A stretch of DNA of 64,000 nt from Clostridium sp. HBUAS56010 (GTDB lineage Bacteria; Bacillota; Clostridia; Lachnospirales; Lachnospiraceae). Below the pieces are notes generated by a model, which did not search any database, was not told where the DNA came from, and worked only from the letters and a program-made list of their open reading frames with translations. Made by a program: the position numbers and the translations under genes. Location of the stretch: NCBI RefSeq assembly GCF_007115105.1, contig NZ_SULJ01000002.1:368190-432189 (forward strand), in the 5' to 3' direction. Positions 45,284 through 55,081 of the stretch are shown here, piece by piece (the stretch's first letter is position 1; each line of letters starts with the position of its first letter).

Positions 45284-46285
45284 TTAAAATTCTCTTTTGT
45301 TCTCGCCGCCATGAGTAAATTCAATAAACTTACCAGTTCCGATCGCTACTGCTGTTAATGGATCTTCTGCAATCATGGTGTTAATTCCTGTCTTTTCTTC
45401 GATCAGGGCATCCAGACCGCTGAGCAGTGAACCGCCGCCGGTAAGAACAATTCCGCGATCAAAAATATCGGCTGCCAGTTCCGGTGGTGTGCGCTCTAAA
45501 ACATTATGAACCGCATCAACAATCTGCATCGCCGGTTCTTTCAAGGCATCAAGAGTTTCATCCGATGTAACCACGATGGTCTTTGGAAGACCGGTTACCA
45601 GGTTCCTTCCACGGACTTCCATGGTTAAGACTTCTGGTCTGCGGTATGCCGCACCAATGTTAATCTTAATCTCTTCTGCTGTTCTCTCACCGATTAAAAG
45701 GTTATGTTTTTTCCGCATATACCGGACAAGAGCTTCATCAAAATCGTCTCCTGCAACTTTAATGGAGGTGCTCACAACGGTTCCTCCCAGAGATATAACT
45801 GCAATATCAGAAGTTCCTCCCCCAATATCTACAATCATATTTCCACATGCTTTGGCAATGTCAATTCCTGCGCCAATCGCAGCCGCAACTGGTTCCTCAA
45901 TAATCGACACTTCTCTTGCACCTGCCTGATAAGTCGCATCTTCAACCGCTTTCTTCTCAACTTCCGTTGCACCGCTTGGAATACACACACTGATTCTTGG
46001 CTTTCTCAATGTCTTTTTTCCAACCGCTTTATTAATAAAATATTTTAACATCTTCTCTGTTACTGTATAATCAGAGATAACACCCTGACGCAACGGTCTG
46101 ACTGCAACGATATTACCCGGAGTTCTTCCGATCATCAGTCTGGCTTCTTCTCCAATGGCTTTGATTTTATTTGTATCACGGTCAATGGCTACAACAGAAG
46201 GTTCTTTTAATACAACTCCCTTGCCTTTAATATATACCAGTATGCTGGCTGTGCCTAAATCAATTCCAATATCATTGGACATCAT
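45284..46285 (-). CDS. mreB: Rod shape-determining protein, MreB/Mbl family
   Basis: The 333-residue bacterial actin polymerises under the membrane and directs cell-wall synthesis. It shows the phosphate loops DIGIDLGTASILVYI and MIVDIGGGTSDIAVIS and the adenosine motif GIVLTGGGSLLSGLD. Family length is normal. mreC and mreD are absent from both sides, so it is a stand-alone paralogue (Mbl- or MreBH-like) or separated from the mre operon. Confidence 0.96.
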   Translation of the reverse strand: MMSNDIGIDLGTASILVYIKGKGVVLKEPSVVAIDRDTNKIKAIGEEARLMIGRTPGNIVAVRPLRQGVISDYTVTEKMLKYFINKAVGKKTLRKPRISVCIPSGATEVEKKAVEDATYQAGAREVSIIEEPVAAAIGAGIDIAKACGNMIVDIGGGTSDIAVISLGGTVVSTSIKVAGDDFDEALVRYMRKKHNLLIGERTAEEIKINIGAAYRRPEVLTMEVRGRNLVTGLPKTIVVTSDETLDALKEPAMQIVDAVHNVLERTPPELAADIFDRGIVLTGGGSLLSGLDALIEEKTGINTMIAEDPLTAVAIGTGKFIEFTHGGENKREF

Positions 46286-46382
46286 AATTATTCTTCCTCC
46301 TGATTCCTATATCCGGTCCCCAAAGTACCCTTTATCTTCAATTTTATGTGTATTTCGCAAATTAAGTCGCAGTTTCTATCTT

Positions 46383-46411
46383 ATTATATACAATAACCCT
46401 ATCTTTTTAAA
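46383..46411 (-). promoter_or_regulatory. Candidate promoter of mreB
   Basis: Minus strand TATAAT (46383-46388) with a weak -35 TTTAAA 17 bases upstream (46406-46411). Confidence 0.45.
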
Positions 46412-46496
46412 GGGGTTTTTGAATTTTAATTATCTTTATTATTTTTTAATGTCGTGTACACATTTTTGTCACAATTTCCTTGTATACTAATATTAC

Positions 46497-46620
46497 GTTA
46501 TCCGAAAGGATGACGGGCCTTTTGTTTCAAGTAACTTACTTGAAATCACAAAGCTTTTTCATACTCATACCGGACGGTGAAAACCGTCCGGCCCCCCTAA
46601 GAATCTGATTTGTATTTTTT
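46497..46620 (+). ncRNA. Possible structured RNA between mreB and the ABC-F gene
   Basis: No ORF fits, but three hairpins follow each other: ATCC-GAAA-GGAT (46500-46511), a perfect 10-1-10 palindrome with arms TTTCAAGTAA/TTACTTGAAA (46525-46545) extended by CTTTTG/CACAAAG, and CCGGACGGT-GAAA-ACCGTCCGG (46570-46591). TTGTCA, 16 bases, TAATAT lies just upstream, and a T run follows near 46614. I do not recognise a known riboswitch. Strand is a guess. Confidence 0.4.
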
Positions 46621-46647
46621 AATACGGATCATTCCGCATAGAACGTG

Positions 46648-46692
46648 TAAAACAGGATTGAGTTTCCCATTGAAACTCAATCCTGTTTTTTG
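46648..46692. terminator. Terminator of the ABC-F gene (bidirectional)
   Basis: Perfect 17-base arms at 46649-46665 and 46673-46689, containing CAGGATTGAG/CTCAATCCTG, with T runs on both strands. Confidence 0.9.
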
Positions 46693-46701
46693 TTTATTTC
46701 C

Positions 46702-48258
46702 TTATGATAAGCGAAGTGCCCATTCTTTGCAGTCCAGAATTCTGGTTGCAAGTCCTTCATAAAATTCAGGTTCATGGCAGATCAGCAGCATACTTCCTTT
46801 ATACTCCTTTAATGCCCTTTTTAATTCCTCTTTTGCATCTACATCCAGATGGTTGGTCGGCTCGTCCAAAAGAAGAACATTGCTTTCCCTGTTCTGGAGT
46901 TTACATAACCGGACCTTTGCCTGCTCTCCGCCGCTTAAAACCCGCACCTGGCTTTCAATGTGTTTTGTTGTCAGACCGCATCTTGCAAGAGCAGATCGCA
47001 CCTGGTACTGGGTGTAGGATGGGAATTCCTTCCATATTTCTTCAATACAGGTGGTTTTGTTATCAGGAGTCATCTCCTGCTCAAAATATCCAATGGATAA
47101 ATAGTCTCCCAATTCCACGCCTCCGCTTAAGGAAGGCACAAGTCCCAGTATGCTTTTTAATAAGGTAGTCTTTCCAATTCCATTCGCTCCTACAAGGACC
47201 ACTTTCTCGCCGCGCTCCATAGAAAGGTTTAATGGTCTGGACAAGGGTTCCTCATAACCAATTACCATATCTTTTGTTTCAAAAATCATCTTTCCTGCAG
47301 TTCTGGCTTCCATGAAATGAAATTCCGGCTTTGGTTTTTCCTTTGCAAGCTCGATTACATCCATCTTATCTAATTTCTTCTGTCTGGACATTGCCATGTT
47401 TCTGGTGGAAACACGGGCTTTATTACGCGCCACAAAATCCTCCAGTTCCGCAATCTCCTGCTGCTGACGTTTATATGCCGCCTCTAACTGGGAGCGTTTT
47501 ACAGCATAGACTTCCTGGAATTTGTCATAATCCCCTACATACCGGTCCAGATTCTGATTTTCCATATGATAAATAATATTTACTACACTATTTAAAAACG
47601 GAATATCATGGGAAATCAGAATAAAGGCATTCTCGTATTCCTGGAGATACCGCTTGAGCCATTCAATGTGAACCACATCAAGATAGTTGGTCGGCTCATC
47701 AAGGAGAAGAATATCCGGTTTCTCTAAAAGCAGTTTTCCCAGAAGTACTTTGGTTCTCTGCCCTCCGCTTAATTCGGTTACATCTTTATCAAGACCCATA
47801 TCTGTCAGTCCCAATGCTCTGGCTACTTCTTCAACCTTTGAATCAATGATATAGAAATCATGTGCCATAAGAAGGTCCTGAATGGTTCCAAGTTCCTCCA
47901 TCATGGAAGTCATGGTTTCTTCATCTGCTTCTCCCATTTTATCGCAGATATCGTTCATCTGCTCTTCCATCTGAAATAAGAATGCAAACGCATCCTTTAA
48001 CACATCTCCTATGGTCATCCCCTTTTCCAGCACCGTATGCTGATCCAGATATCCTACCCGGACGTTTTTCGACCACTCAACTTTCCCCTCATCCGGCTGA
48101 AGTTTCCCGGTTATAATATTCATAAATGTGGATTTTCCCTCTCCATTGGCACCAATCAGACCGATGTGCTCTCCTTTTAACAACCGGAAAGAAACATCCT
48201 GAAAGATGGCACGGTCACCAAATCCGTGGGTCAAATGTTCTACGTTTAATATGCTCAT
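46702..48258 (-). CDS. ABC-F family ATP-binding protein
   Basis: The 518-residue protein has two ABC ATPase domains and no membrane segments. Walker A motifs are GLIGANGEGKSTFM and VLVGANGIGKTTLL; signatures are LSGGQRTKVLLGKLL and LSGGEQAKVRLCKLQ; Walker B motifs are DILLLDEPTNYLD and NVLLLDEPTNHLD. The domains are joined by the charged P-site tRNA interaction linker (near 245-295). ABC-F proteins act on ribosomes, as translation factors or antibiotic-protection factors. This one resembles housekeeping YkpA/YbiT-type members more than resistance types, but a resistance role cannot be excluded. Confidence 0.95.
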   Translation of the reverse strand: MSILNVEHLTHGFGDRAIFQDVSFRLLKGEHIGLIGANGEGKSTFMNIITGKLQPDEGKVEWSKNVRVGYLDQHTVLEKGMTIGDVLKDAFAFLFQMEEQMNDICDKMGEADEETMTSMMEELGTIQDLLMAHDFYIIDSKVEEVARALGLTDMGLDKDVTELSGGQRTKVLLGKLLLEKPDILLLDEPTNYLDVVHIEWLKRYLQEYENAFILISHDIPFLNSVVNIIYHMENQNLDRYVGDYDKFQEVYAVKRSQLEAAYKRQQQEIAELEDFVARNKARVSTRNMAMSRQKKLDKMDVIELAKEKPKPEFHFMEARTAGKMIFETKDMVIGYEEPLSRPLNLSMERGEKVVLVGANGIGKTTLLKSILGLVPSLSGGVELGDYLSIGYFEQEMTPDNKTTCIEEIWKEFPSYTQYQVRSALARCGLTTKHIESQVRVLSGGEQAKVRLCKLQNRESNVLLLDEPTNHLDVDAKEELKRALKEYKGSMLLICHEPEFYEGLATRILDCKEWALRLS

Positions 48259-48502
48259 TGAAAACTCCTTTATAAATGCGTTTCATAATTCTCTTTATAC
48301 ATGGTGTCTGTTGGTTTTGCATTCCCCTCATACAAATACATGCGAAACATGATAATTCTACATGATGGAAGCGATTAAGGCAAGTAAAAAAAGATCTTCA
48401 TGTTTCAACTGCTCTTATCCCGGCAATAACTCTTTATAGACATAAAATAAAAGGGGTGACCTGCCTGTCAATTTTGACTGAATGAATTCCTGTTCTTTTC
48501 AG

Positions 48503-48531
48503 TTGCAAAATAAAACAAAACCGTTTATGAT
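48503..48531 (+). promoter_or_regulatory. Promoter of the CmpB-type membrane protein gene
   Basis: TTGCAA (48503-48508), a 17-base spacer, TATGAT (48526-48531), about 35 bases before the start. The rest of the 300-base gap to the ABC-F gene holds nothing else I can identify. Confidence 0.65.
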
Positions 48532-48569
48532 AAAGCCAATATGGATCATGAAAGAAAGGGGTTATGCTT

Positions 48570-49424
48570 ATGTACGTTTATACATGGTATCAATGGCTGC
48601 TGTTTTTTTTCATATATTGCTTTATCGGCTGGATCATCGAGTCAGCCTACGTTTCCATAAGAAGCCTTCGTTTTGTAAACAGGGGATTTTTAAGGCTTCC
48701 CCTCCTGCCTTTGTATGGAAGCGGAGCAATCATTATGCTGTGGCTGTCTCTTCCTGTAAAGGGTAATATTCTGCTGGTGTTTCTCTTTGGTATGGCAGGC
48801 GCTTCCGTACTGGAATATATTACCGGTTATATCATGGAACGGCTCTTTAAAATGAAGTATTGGGATTACTCCAACAATCCGTTTAATATCAATGGATATG
48901 TATGCCTTGGCACCTCCATTGCCTGGGGATTTTTAACCATTCTTCTTACAGAAGTAGTCCACCTTCCCTTAGGATGGCTGGTTCTCTCCCTGAACCAGAC
49001 CCCGGCAACTGTATTGGCACTCATCATTACAGCCATCTTCCTGACAGATACCATACATTCAGTAAAAGAAGCCCTGGATCTTGGACGCATTTTGGAATCA
49101 CTAACCGGAATCAAAGCAGAACTGGAAGAGGTTCAGGTTCAGATCGCCCTTTTAAAGGCGGAGACAACCCAGAAGATGTCCGAATTAAAGACCGAAACAA
49201 TGGTGAAGATCACCAACTTAAAGACCGAAACTGCCAGCGTACTAAAGGAATCTGTTCTTATGGAGCAACTGCAGTCTCTTACAGAAAACAAAGAAAAGCT
49301 GACCAGATATCTGGGGTTTTACCGGAAAGGAATTCTCCGCCGTAATCCTACTGCCTCTTCCAGACTGTTTGGAGAAGCATTAAAGGAATTAAAAGAATAC
49401 TCAAAAAAGTATAAAAAACAGTAA
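48570..49424 (+). CDS. Putative ABC transporter permease, CmpB-type (284 aa)
   Basis: The protein resembles the ABC_trans_CmpB family: it begins MYVYTWYQWLLFFFIYCFIG, has WIIESAYVSI, GFLRLPLLPLYGSGA and YWDYSNNPFNINGYVCLG, and about five membrane segments in the first 165 residues. The C-terminal 110 residues are a coiled coil with repeats (KTETMVKITNLKTETASV). The family name rests on weak evidence and the substrate is unknown. I chose the second ATG, eight bases after AAAGGGG; the ATG two codons earlier is too near. No ATPase partner is adjacent. Confidence 0.85.
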   Translation: MYVYTWYQWLLFFFIYCFIGWIIESAYVSIRSLRFVNRGFLRLPLLPLYGSGAIIMLWLSLPVKGNILLVFLFGMAGASVLEYITGYIMERLFKMKYWDYSNNPFNINGYVCLGTSIAWGFLTILLTEVVHLPLGWLVLSLNQTPATVLALIITAIFLTDTIHSVKEALDLGRILESLTGIKAELEEVQVQIALLKAETTQKMSELKTETMVKITNLKTETASVLKESVLMEQLQSLTENKEKLTRYLGFYRKGILRRNPTASSRLFGEALKELKEYSKKYKKQ

Positions 49425-49442
49425 AAAGAACTGCTGCACACA

Positions 49443-49485
49443 AAAAAAGCCGGTCATATCACTGATGATATGTGTCCGGCTTTAT
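49443..49485. terminator. Shared terminator between convergent genes
   Basis: Stem GCCGGTCATATC / GATATGTGTCCGGC with A before and T after. It serves the CmpB-type gene (+) and the phosphohexomutase gene (-). Confidence 0.85.
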
Positions 49486-49508
49486 AATATAAAATATCCT
49501 GTCTTTTA

Positions 49509-51245
49509 TTATATCATTTTTTCCACCATAGCCATCACTGCTTCTCCCAGTCCGGCAGACTTTTTCTCTGCATCTTCCATAGAAGCCCCTTTGACACCAT
49601 AGTAGAATTTGATCTTGGGTTCCGTTCCCGAAGGTCTTACGCATAACCATGCGTCATCGGACAAATCATAGTAAAGCACGTCAGACTGAGGAAGTCCAGT
49701 CGGAATCACCTCACCTGTTGACATATCCTTCACTGTATCAAGCTTATAATCCCTGGCAGAAAGGACCTGATAATCACCTACGTGATCCGGTGTATTCTCT
49801 CTCATGAAAGCCATAATTGCCTGAATCTTTTCCTGTCCTTCAATCCCTTTTAATCCAATGGCTTTTACTGCATCTTTATAATATCCATATGTTTCATACA
49901 TGGCTATCATGGCATCACATAAGGTCATGCCTTTGGTCTTATAATAAGCCGCAGCTTCGCACAGGGCAACAGAAGCAGATATCGCATCCTTATCGCGGGC
50001 ATATGTACCGATCAGACAGCCATAGCTTTCCTCTAAACCAAACATATAAGTTCCGTAACCAGTTGTTTCTTCTTTTAATATCTGCTGTCCGATGTATTTA
50101 AATCCAGTAAGCACTTCGATCAGTTCACAGCCATAAGATCTGGCAACTGCATCCACCAAATTGGTGGTTACAATGGATTTAATGACCTGTCCATCAGCAG
50201 GAATTGCTCCCCGTTCTTTTTTCTGACTTAATACATATTCACATAAAAGGGCACCGGACATGTTACCAGTAAGAGGAATATACGCTCCTGTCCGCTCATC
50301 TTTTACATATACACCAAGACGGTCCGCATCAGGGTCTGTTGCCAGCACCAGATCTGCGTTCTTCTCTTTTGCGAGAGCAAGCCCTAAGGCAAAGGCTTCC
50401 TCCGCCTCTGGATTTGGATAACCGACCGTAGGGAAATCACCATCAGGCTGTTCCTGCTCCGGAACCACAAAAACATGGGTAAAGCCAATCTCTTTCAAGG
50501 CTCTTCTTACAGGAAGATTCCCAGTTCCATGTAAAGGAGTATAGACCACCCGGATATCATCCTGCATCTTGTCAATGGCATCCTGGTTAACCACCTGGGC
50601 TTTTACATGGGCAATATACTTATCATCAATCTCAGAACCAATAATCTGATAGTTTCCTGCTGCCTCAGCTTCTTCCCTGGTGGTGGTCTTTACCTTAGAC
50701 AGATCCACAATATCCATGACCTCTTTGGTTACACCCTTATCATGAGGCGGTGTAAACTGGGCACCATCCTCCCAGTATACCTTATATCCATTATATTCCG
50801 GCGGATTATGGCTGGCAGTAATATTAATACCAGCGATACAGCCTAACTCCCTTACGGCATAAGAAAGCTCCGGTGTCGGTCGCAGAGAATCAAATTTGTA
50901 CGCCTTGATGCCATTGGCTGCTAATGTCAGTGCCGCTTCTTCTGCGAACTCCGGAGACATATGCCTGGAGTCATATGCAATGGCCACGCCTTTTGAAGCG
51001 CCGCCTTGTTTTATAATATAATTTGCAAGTCCTTGTGTCGCTCTTCTTACAACATAGATATTCATGCGGTTAATTCCTGCCCCGATGATTCCCCGAAGAC
51101 CTGCAGTGCCAAATTCCAGATCTTTATAAAAACGCTCTTTGATCTCGCCTTCATTCTCTGCAATCCCTCGAAGCTCCTCTTTGGCAGCTTCATCAAAATA
51201 TGGATTCAAAAGCCATTCATCATAGATGCTCTTGTAGTCTTTCAT
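49509..51245 (-). CDS. Phospho-sugar mutase (phosphoglucomutase/phosphomannomutase)
   Basis: The 578-residue alpha-D-phosphohexomutase interconverts hexose 1- and 6-phosphates. It has the active-site serine loop ITASHNPPEYNGYKVYW, the metal loop LVLATDPDADRLGVYV, sugar-binding FGLEESYGCL and the phosphate loop WLCVRPSGTEPKIKFYY. The size and motifs match PgcA-type enzymes. The start (MKDYKSIYDEWLLNP) follows AAGGGAG; the upstream extension is without merit. It feeds glucose-1-phosphate to rfbA-type pathways. Confidence 0.95.
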   Translation of the reverse strand: MKDYKSIYDEWLLNPYFDEAAKEELRGIAENEGEIKERFYKDLEFGTAGLRGIIGAGINRMNIYVVRRATQGLANYIIKQGGASKGVAIAYDSRHMSPEFAEEAALTLAANGIKAYKFDSLRPTPELSYAVRELGCIAGINITASHNPPEYNGYKVYWEDGAQFTPPHDKGVTKEVMDIVDLSKVKTTTREEAEAAGNYQIIGSEIDDKYIAHVKAQVVNQDAIDKMQDDIRVVYTPLHGTGNLPVRRALKEIGFTHVFVVPEQEQPDGDFPTVGYPNPEAEEAFALGLALAKEKNADLVLATDPDADRLGVYVKDERTGAYIPLTGNMSGALLCEYVLSQKKERGAIPADGQVIKSIVTTNLVDAVARSYGCELIEVLTGFKYIGQQILKEETTGYGTYMFGLEESYGCLIGTYARDKDAISASVALCEAAAYYKTKGMTLCDAMIAMYETYGYYKDAVKAIGLKGIEGQEKIQAIMAFMRENTPDHVGDYQVLSARDYKLDTVKDMSTGEVIPTGLPQSDVLYYDLSDDAWLCVRPSGTEPKIKFYYGVKGASMEDAEKKSAGLGEAVMAMVEKMI

Positions 51246-51321
51246 CACAAATACTCCCTTCTCTCCATTTCTGTTATGGTTATTATAAATCATAACATCA
51301 TAAAAGAAAAGTGTATTTCCA

Positions 51322-52299
51322 TTATTTTAATCTTGATAAAAACGTATTTCGTACAGATTCCTGAATCTCCAAATCCTTTAATTTTTCAATGTTCCGGGAA
51401 GGAATCCATGCCTTGTTTGCATTGTAATAAAAATTAATCTGCTTCCAGTACTTTTCAGGATACAAAAACAGATAATATAAACAGGTCCTGTCTGCAGCCG
51501 AAATAGACAGCACATTCGAGTAAGTCTCAAGCATTGCCATTCCAAGCTTTAAATTCCAGTCATGCTTTTCCATTGCCTTACGCATAAAATGGTATAAATC
51601 TTCCATCTGCATCCCCTTATGCATCCGGTTAAACTCCACAATTGCCACATCATGAGGGCACATAAGAATATGATGCTGGTTTAAATCCCCATGGCACAGA
51701 TACTCTTTTTCTGTTTCTCCATTTTCCATAAAACCAGCCATTCCCTTGCAGGCTTCCATTGCCTGCTCATAGAAAACATCATAATTTCCCATGACGCAAA
51801 GTTCAAATTCTGACTTTTTCCTTTTATTCCGAATGAAAGAACGGGCGCGAACCAGCTCTTTGTTATGACGCTCCATTTCCTCCGCAGGTTTTTGCACAAG
51901 AATAGAGCCCAGATTCCACTCCTCCTTGAATTCAATTCCACGAAGAATCCTATGTAAACAGGCAATCCGTTCAATGGCGCAAAGCACCTCTTTGCTGTCT
52001 TTTAAATTGCATTCCCGATCTGCATACCAGTCCTTTACAATAAAACGGGTTCCATCATCCGCAATGGAAAGAAGTTCCCCCTCTTTGTTCCTGACATAAC
52101 GGTCAACACAAACATGACCCGCCTCCTCCATCTGGGAAAATACCTCATCCTCAAATTCCAGGCGCTTTAACGTTCCTTTATATTCCCGAAGCAGTTTCAG
52201 ACCTTTATTCGTCTCACACAACCAGGCGCCCCGGCCGCGCTTTACATCAAGAATTTCAAGCTCATACTGCGAAAGCACCTCTGTGTATTTCTCGTTCAC
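51322..52299 (-). CDS. CotS-like spore coat protein (kinase-fold, 325 aa)
   Basis: The protein has the aminoglycoside-phosphotransferase/CotS fold: the start VNEKYTEVLSQYELEILDVK, a catalytic-loop-like YLCHGDLNQHHILM and a metal-site position VAIVEFNRM in which Glu replaces the usual Asp. CotS-family proteins sit in the spore coat and may be inactive or atypical kinases. The best start is GTG seven bases after GGAGG; another GTG lies eight codons upstream. A strong sigma-E-type promoter lies about 30 bases upstream, supporting mother-cell expression. Confidence 0.85.
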   Translation of the reverse strand: MNEKYTEVLSQYELEILDVKRGRGAWLCETNKGLKLLREYKGTLKRLEFEDEVFSQMEEAGHVCVDRYVRNKEGELLSIADDGTRFIVKDWYADRECNLKDSKEVLCAIERIACLHRILRGIEFKEEWNLGSILVQKPAEEMERHNKELVRARSFIRNKRKKSEFELCVMGNYDVFYEQAMEACKGMAGFMENGETEKEYLCHGDLNQHHILMCPHDVAIVEFNRMHKGMQMEDLYHFMRKAMEKHDWNLKLGMAMLETYSNVLSISAADRTCLYYLFLYPEKYWKQINFYYNANKAWIPSRNIEKLKDLEIQESVRNTFLSRLK

Positions 52300-52336
52300 A
52301 ACCACCCCTCCAACTCTTAGCACATCAGCTACTTCT

Positions 52337-52365
52337 AGGGTATGAAAGGGCCGGAAAAAATATGC
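52337..52365 (-). promoter_or_regulatory. Sigma-E-type promoter of the cotS-like gene
   Basis: Minus strand GCATATT (52359-52365), 14 bases, CATACCCT (52337-52344). This matches the -35 KMATATT fully and the -10 CATACAHT at seven of eight positions. Confidence 0.65.
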
Positions 52366-52405
52366 AAAATCTGGCGGAAAGTTATAGAGGGCAAAAGCCC
52401 ATTTT

Positions 52406-53608
52406 CTATAACCGTTCCGCCAGATCCATTAAGTACTCTTTCTGGTTGTGGGTTGGTTCTTTTAGTACTTCCTGAAATAAAGTGTCCAGCACTGCCCCCA
52501 GCTTAGGTCCCGGCTTTCTTCCTGCCTGAATCAGATCCCTGCCGGTCACTGCCATATCCTTTAACCGGATACAGTCTCCATTGTCTAAAATCTCTCTGGA
52601 GTCAGCCTCCATCTGCTTTAATTTGGGAAGTTCTGTCTCAGAAATAAATAATTTCATAAAGCACAAAAGATCTTCAAACAACTCTGGAGATAACGTGCTC
52701 ATAAGACTTCGAACAGCCGGTTTGCTTCCTGGTATCTCCTGCTTCCATAAAGCCACAAGAGTCTTTACCTGATTCATGGTCTCATTATCAAGTTTTAATT
52801 CCCTCAATATCTCCACCGCTGAATCCGAATGCTCGAACCGGAGAAATCCTGCCCAGCGCAAATGCTTCTCTTTCGGAAGGAATTTAAGCTTTTCAACGTC
52901 AAAATGCCGTCGTCCTACTAAATGAAACTGTTTTGAAATATATGGAGAGATTCCATTTTCATAGACAGCCCAGATCCGTTCCGGATAATCGGACAAAAGA
53001 AGTTTGGTAAGTTCTACCTGAATCCGCTCCTTGCTCACCATTTTCATGTTAGGTGCTATAACAGCCAGAGCTGCTTTGGTCTCTTCCTCCAGATCAAACC
53101 CTAACTGGGCAGAAAACCGGATTGCACGCAGAATCCGCAGGGCATCTTCCTGAAAACGGTCGGTTGCATTACCTACGCAGCGGATGATTCCATCTTTTAA
53201 ATCTTCCCTGCCGCAAAACGCATCTACAAGCCCTTCTCTTTCATTGTATGCCATCGCATTAATGGTAAAGTCCCTTCGTTTTAAATCCTCAATCAGGTCT
53301 CCCGTAAATTCCACGGATTTGGGATGGCGGCCATCCTCGTACTCCCCATCAATTCGATAGGTGGTTACCTCATAAGCACCGCCATCCATAAGCACAGTCA
53401 CTGTACCATGCAAAATCCCGGTATCCACCGTTCTTTCAAACAGCCCTTTTACCTGCTCTGGTTTTGCGGAAGTTGTGATGTCCCAGTCTCCCGGTTCCCG
53501 AAAGAGCAGACTATCTCTGACACAGCCGCCTACCACATAAGCCTCAAACCCATGGTTATTCAGTTGTTCCATGATCATGCCTGCCGCTTTTGGAACCTGT
53601 ATGTTCAT
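52406..53608 (-). CDS. cca: CCA tRNA nucleotidyltransferase (class II)
   Basis: The 400-residue enzyme adds or repairs the CCA end of tRNA. Motifs are YVVGGCVRDSLL, the catalytic GDWDITT (Asp-x-Asp), RRDFTINAMAYN and the ATP/CTP-selecting EDALRILRAIRF. It lacks an obvious HD phosphodiesterase domain. The start is the ATG seven bases after GGAGG, preceded by an in-frame GTG. It starts 24 bases after proS and is probably co-transcribed. Confidence 0.95.
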   Translation of the reverse strand: MNIQVPKAAGMIMEQLNNHGFEAYVVGGCVRDSLLFREPGDWDITTSAKPEQVKGLFERTVDTGILHGTVTVLMDGGAYEVTTYRIDGEYEDGRHPKSVEFTGDLIEDLKRRDFTINAMAYNEREGLVDAFCGREDLKDGIIRCVGNATDRFQEDALRILRAIRFSAQLGFDLEEETKAALAVIAPNMKMVSKERIQVELTKLLLSDYPERIWAVYENGISPYISKQFHLVGRRHFDVEKLKFLPKEKHLRWAGFLRFEHSDSAVEILRELKLDNETMNQVKTLVALWKQEIPGSKPAVRSLMSTLSPELFEDLLCFMKLFISETELPKLKQMEADSREILDNGDCIRLKDMAVTGRDLIQAGRKPGPKLGAVLDTLFQEVLKEPTHNQKEYLMDLAERL

Positions 53609-53632
53609 CACTTGACCTCCTGGTTATTTTAA

Positions 53633-55066
53633 TTAATAGGCTCTTCCCCAATAAACCATCTTTGTTGCCGGCTTGCCGCAGCAGATACATGTGTCAGACA
53701 GTTTTTCCTGCTTAAATGGCATACAACGGGAAGTTGCACCTGTTTCTTCTTTTATCTTATCTTCACATTCCTGGCATCCGCACCACATTGCTTTTACAAA
53801 TCCAGGCTTTTCTTCTATGGTTTTTACAAAGGTATCTATATCCACCGCTTCATAGGTATGCTCATCCCGGTGAAGCTTTGCTCTTTCAAACATATCATTC
53901 TGGATATCCGCCAGAAGCTGCTCTACCTTTTTATCCAGTTCATCTAAGGAAATCGTAATCTTTTCATGAGTGTCACGGCGGACTAAAACAGCCTGATTCT
54001 CTGCAATATCCCTTGGTCCTATTTCCACACGGATCGGAATTCCTCTCATCTCGGATTCACTGAACTTCCAGCCAGGACTTTTATCTGAATCATCTACTTT
54101 TACACGATAATTGGAAAGAACTTCTTTCAGCTCAAATGCCTTATCAAGAACTCCCTCTTTCTGCTGCTGAACCGGAACAATGATAACCTGAACCGGAGCA
54201 ATTCTTGGCGGCAGAACAAGCCCGTTGTCATCTCCATGAACCATAATAATTCCGCCAATCAGCCTGGTGCTCAGCCCCCAGGACGTCTGATGGACATACT
54301 GAAGCTTATTCTCCTTATCGGAATACTGAATCTCAAATGCCTTTGCAAATCCATCCCCAAAATTGTGGCTGGTTCCTGACTGGAGTGCCTTTCCATCGTG
54401 CATCAGCGCCTCAATGGTGTATGTTGCCTCTGCTCCTGCGAATTTTTCCTTATCCGTCTTTTGTCCTCTGATTACAGGCATAGCCAGAACCTCTTCACAG
54501 AAATCTGCATAAAGATTCAACATCTGCTCCGTTCTCTCCTGTGCCTCTTTTGCTGTTGCATGAGCGGTATGACCCTCCTGCCACAAAAATTCCCTGGAAC
54601 GCAAAAATGGTCTCGTTGTCTTTTCCCAGCGCACAACGGAACACCACTGATTGTATAACTTGGGAAGATCACGGTATGACTGAATCTCTCTGGAGTAGAA
54701 ATCGCAGAATAAGGTTTCGGAAGTAGGTCTGACACAGAGCCGTTCCTGGAGTGGTTCCAGACCTCCATGAGTAACCCAGGCAACTTCCGGTGCAAACCCC
54801 TCTACATGATCTTTTTCTTTCTGAAGAAGACTTTCAGGAATGAACATGGGCATATACACATTTTCAACACCAGTTTTCTTAAATCTCTGATCCAGTTCAC
54901 TCTGAATCTTTTCCCAGATGGCGTAACCAGCCGGTTTGATGACCATACAGCCCTTTACACTGGAATAGTCACTTAATTCCGCTTTTTTTACAACATCCGT
55001 ATACCACTGAGCAAAATCTACATCCATGGATGTGATTGCTTCTACTAATTTCTTGTCCTTTGCCAT
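53633..55066 (-). CDS. proS: Prolyl-tRNA synthetase (ProS type 3)
   Basis: The 477-residue enzyme charges tRNA-Pro. It is the archaeal/eukaryote-like type without the internal editing domain: a class II core with motif 2 [20 protein letters not shown] and motif 3 [20 protein letters not shown], an anticodon-binding domain ([13 protein letters not shown]) and a C-terminal zinc-type domain (CGCQEC...[10 protein letters not shown]) ending in Tyr. A proline T-box leader lies directly upstream. An auxiliary editing protein is not visible nearby. Confidence 0.97.
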   Translation of the reverse strand: MAKDKKLVEAITSMDVDFAQWYTDVVKKAELSDYSSVKGCMVIKPAGYAIWEKIQSELDQRFKKTGVENVYMPMFIPESLLQKEKDHVEGFAPEVAWVTHGGLEPLQERLCVRPTSETLFCDFYSREIQSYRDLPKLYNQWCSVVRWEKTTRPFLRSREFLWQEGHTAHATAKEAQERTEQMLNLYADFCEEVLAMPVIRGQKTDKEKFAGAEATYTIEALMHDGKALQSGTSHNFGDGFAKAFEIQYSDKENKLQYVHQTSWGLSTRLIGGIIMVHGDDNGLVLPPRIAPVQVIIVPVQQQKEGVLDKAFELKEVLSNYRVKVDDSDKSPGWKFSESEMRGIPIRVEIGPRDIAENQAVLVRRDTHEKITISLDELDKKVEQLLADIQNDMFERAKLHRDEHTYEAVDIDTFVKTIEEKPGFVKAMWCGCQECEDKIKEETGATSRCMPFKQEKLSDTCICCGKPATKMVYWGRAY

Positions 55067-55081
55067 GACAATTCTCCTTTT

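Noticed and set aside
46497-46620. c-di-GMP-I or guanidine-II riboswitch as identity of the structured element
   Set aside because: The core motifs of those classes (GCAAAGCC-like core; paired ACGR loops) are absent.
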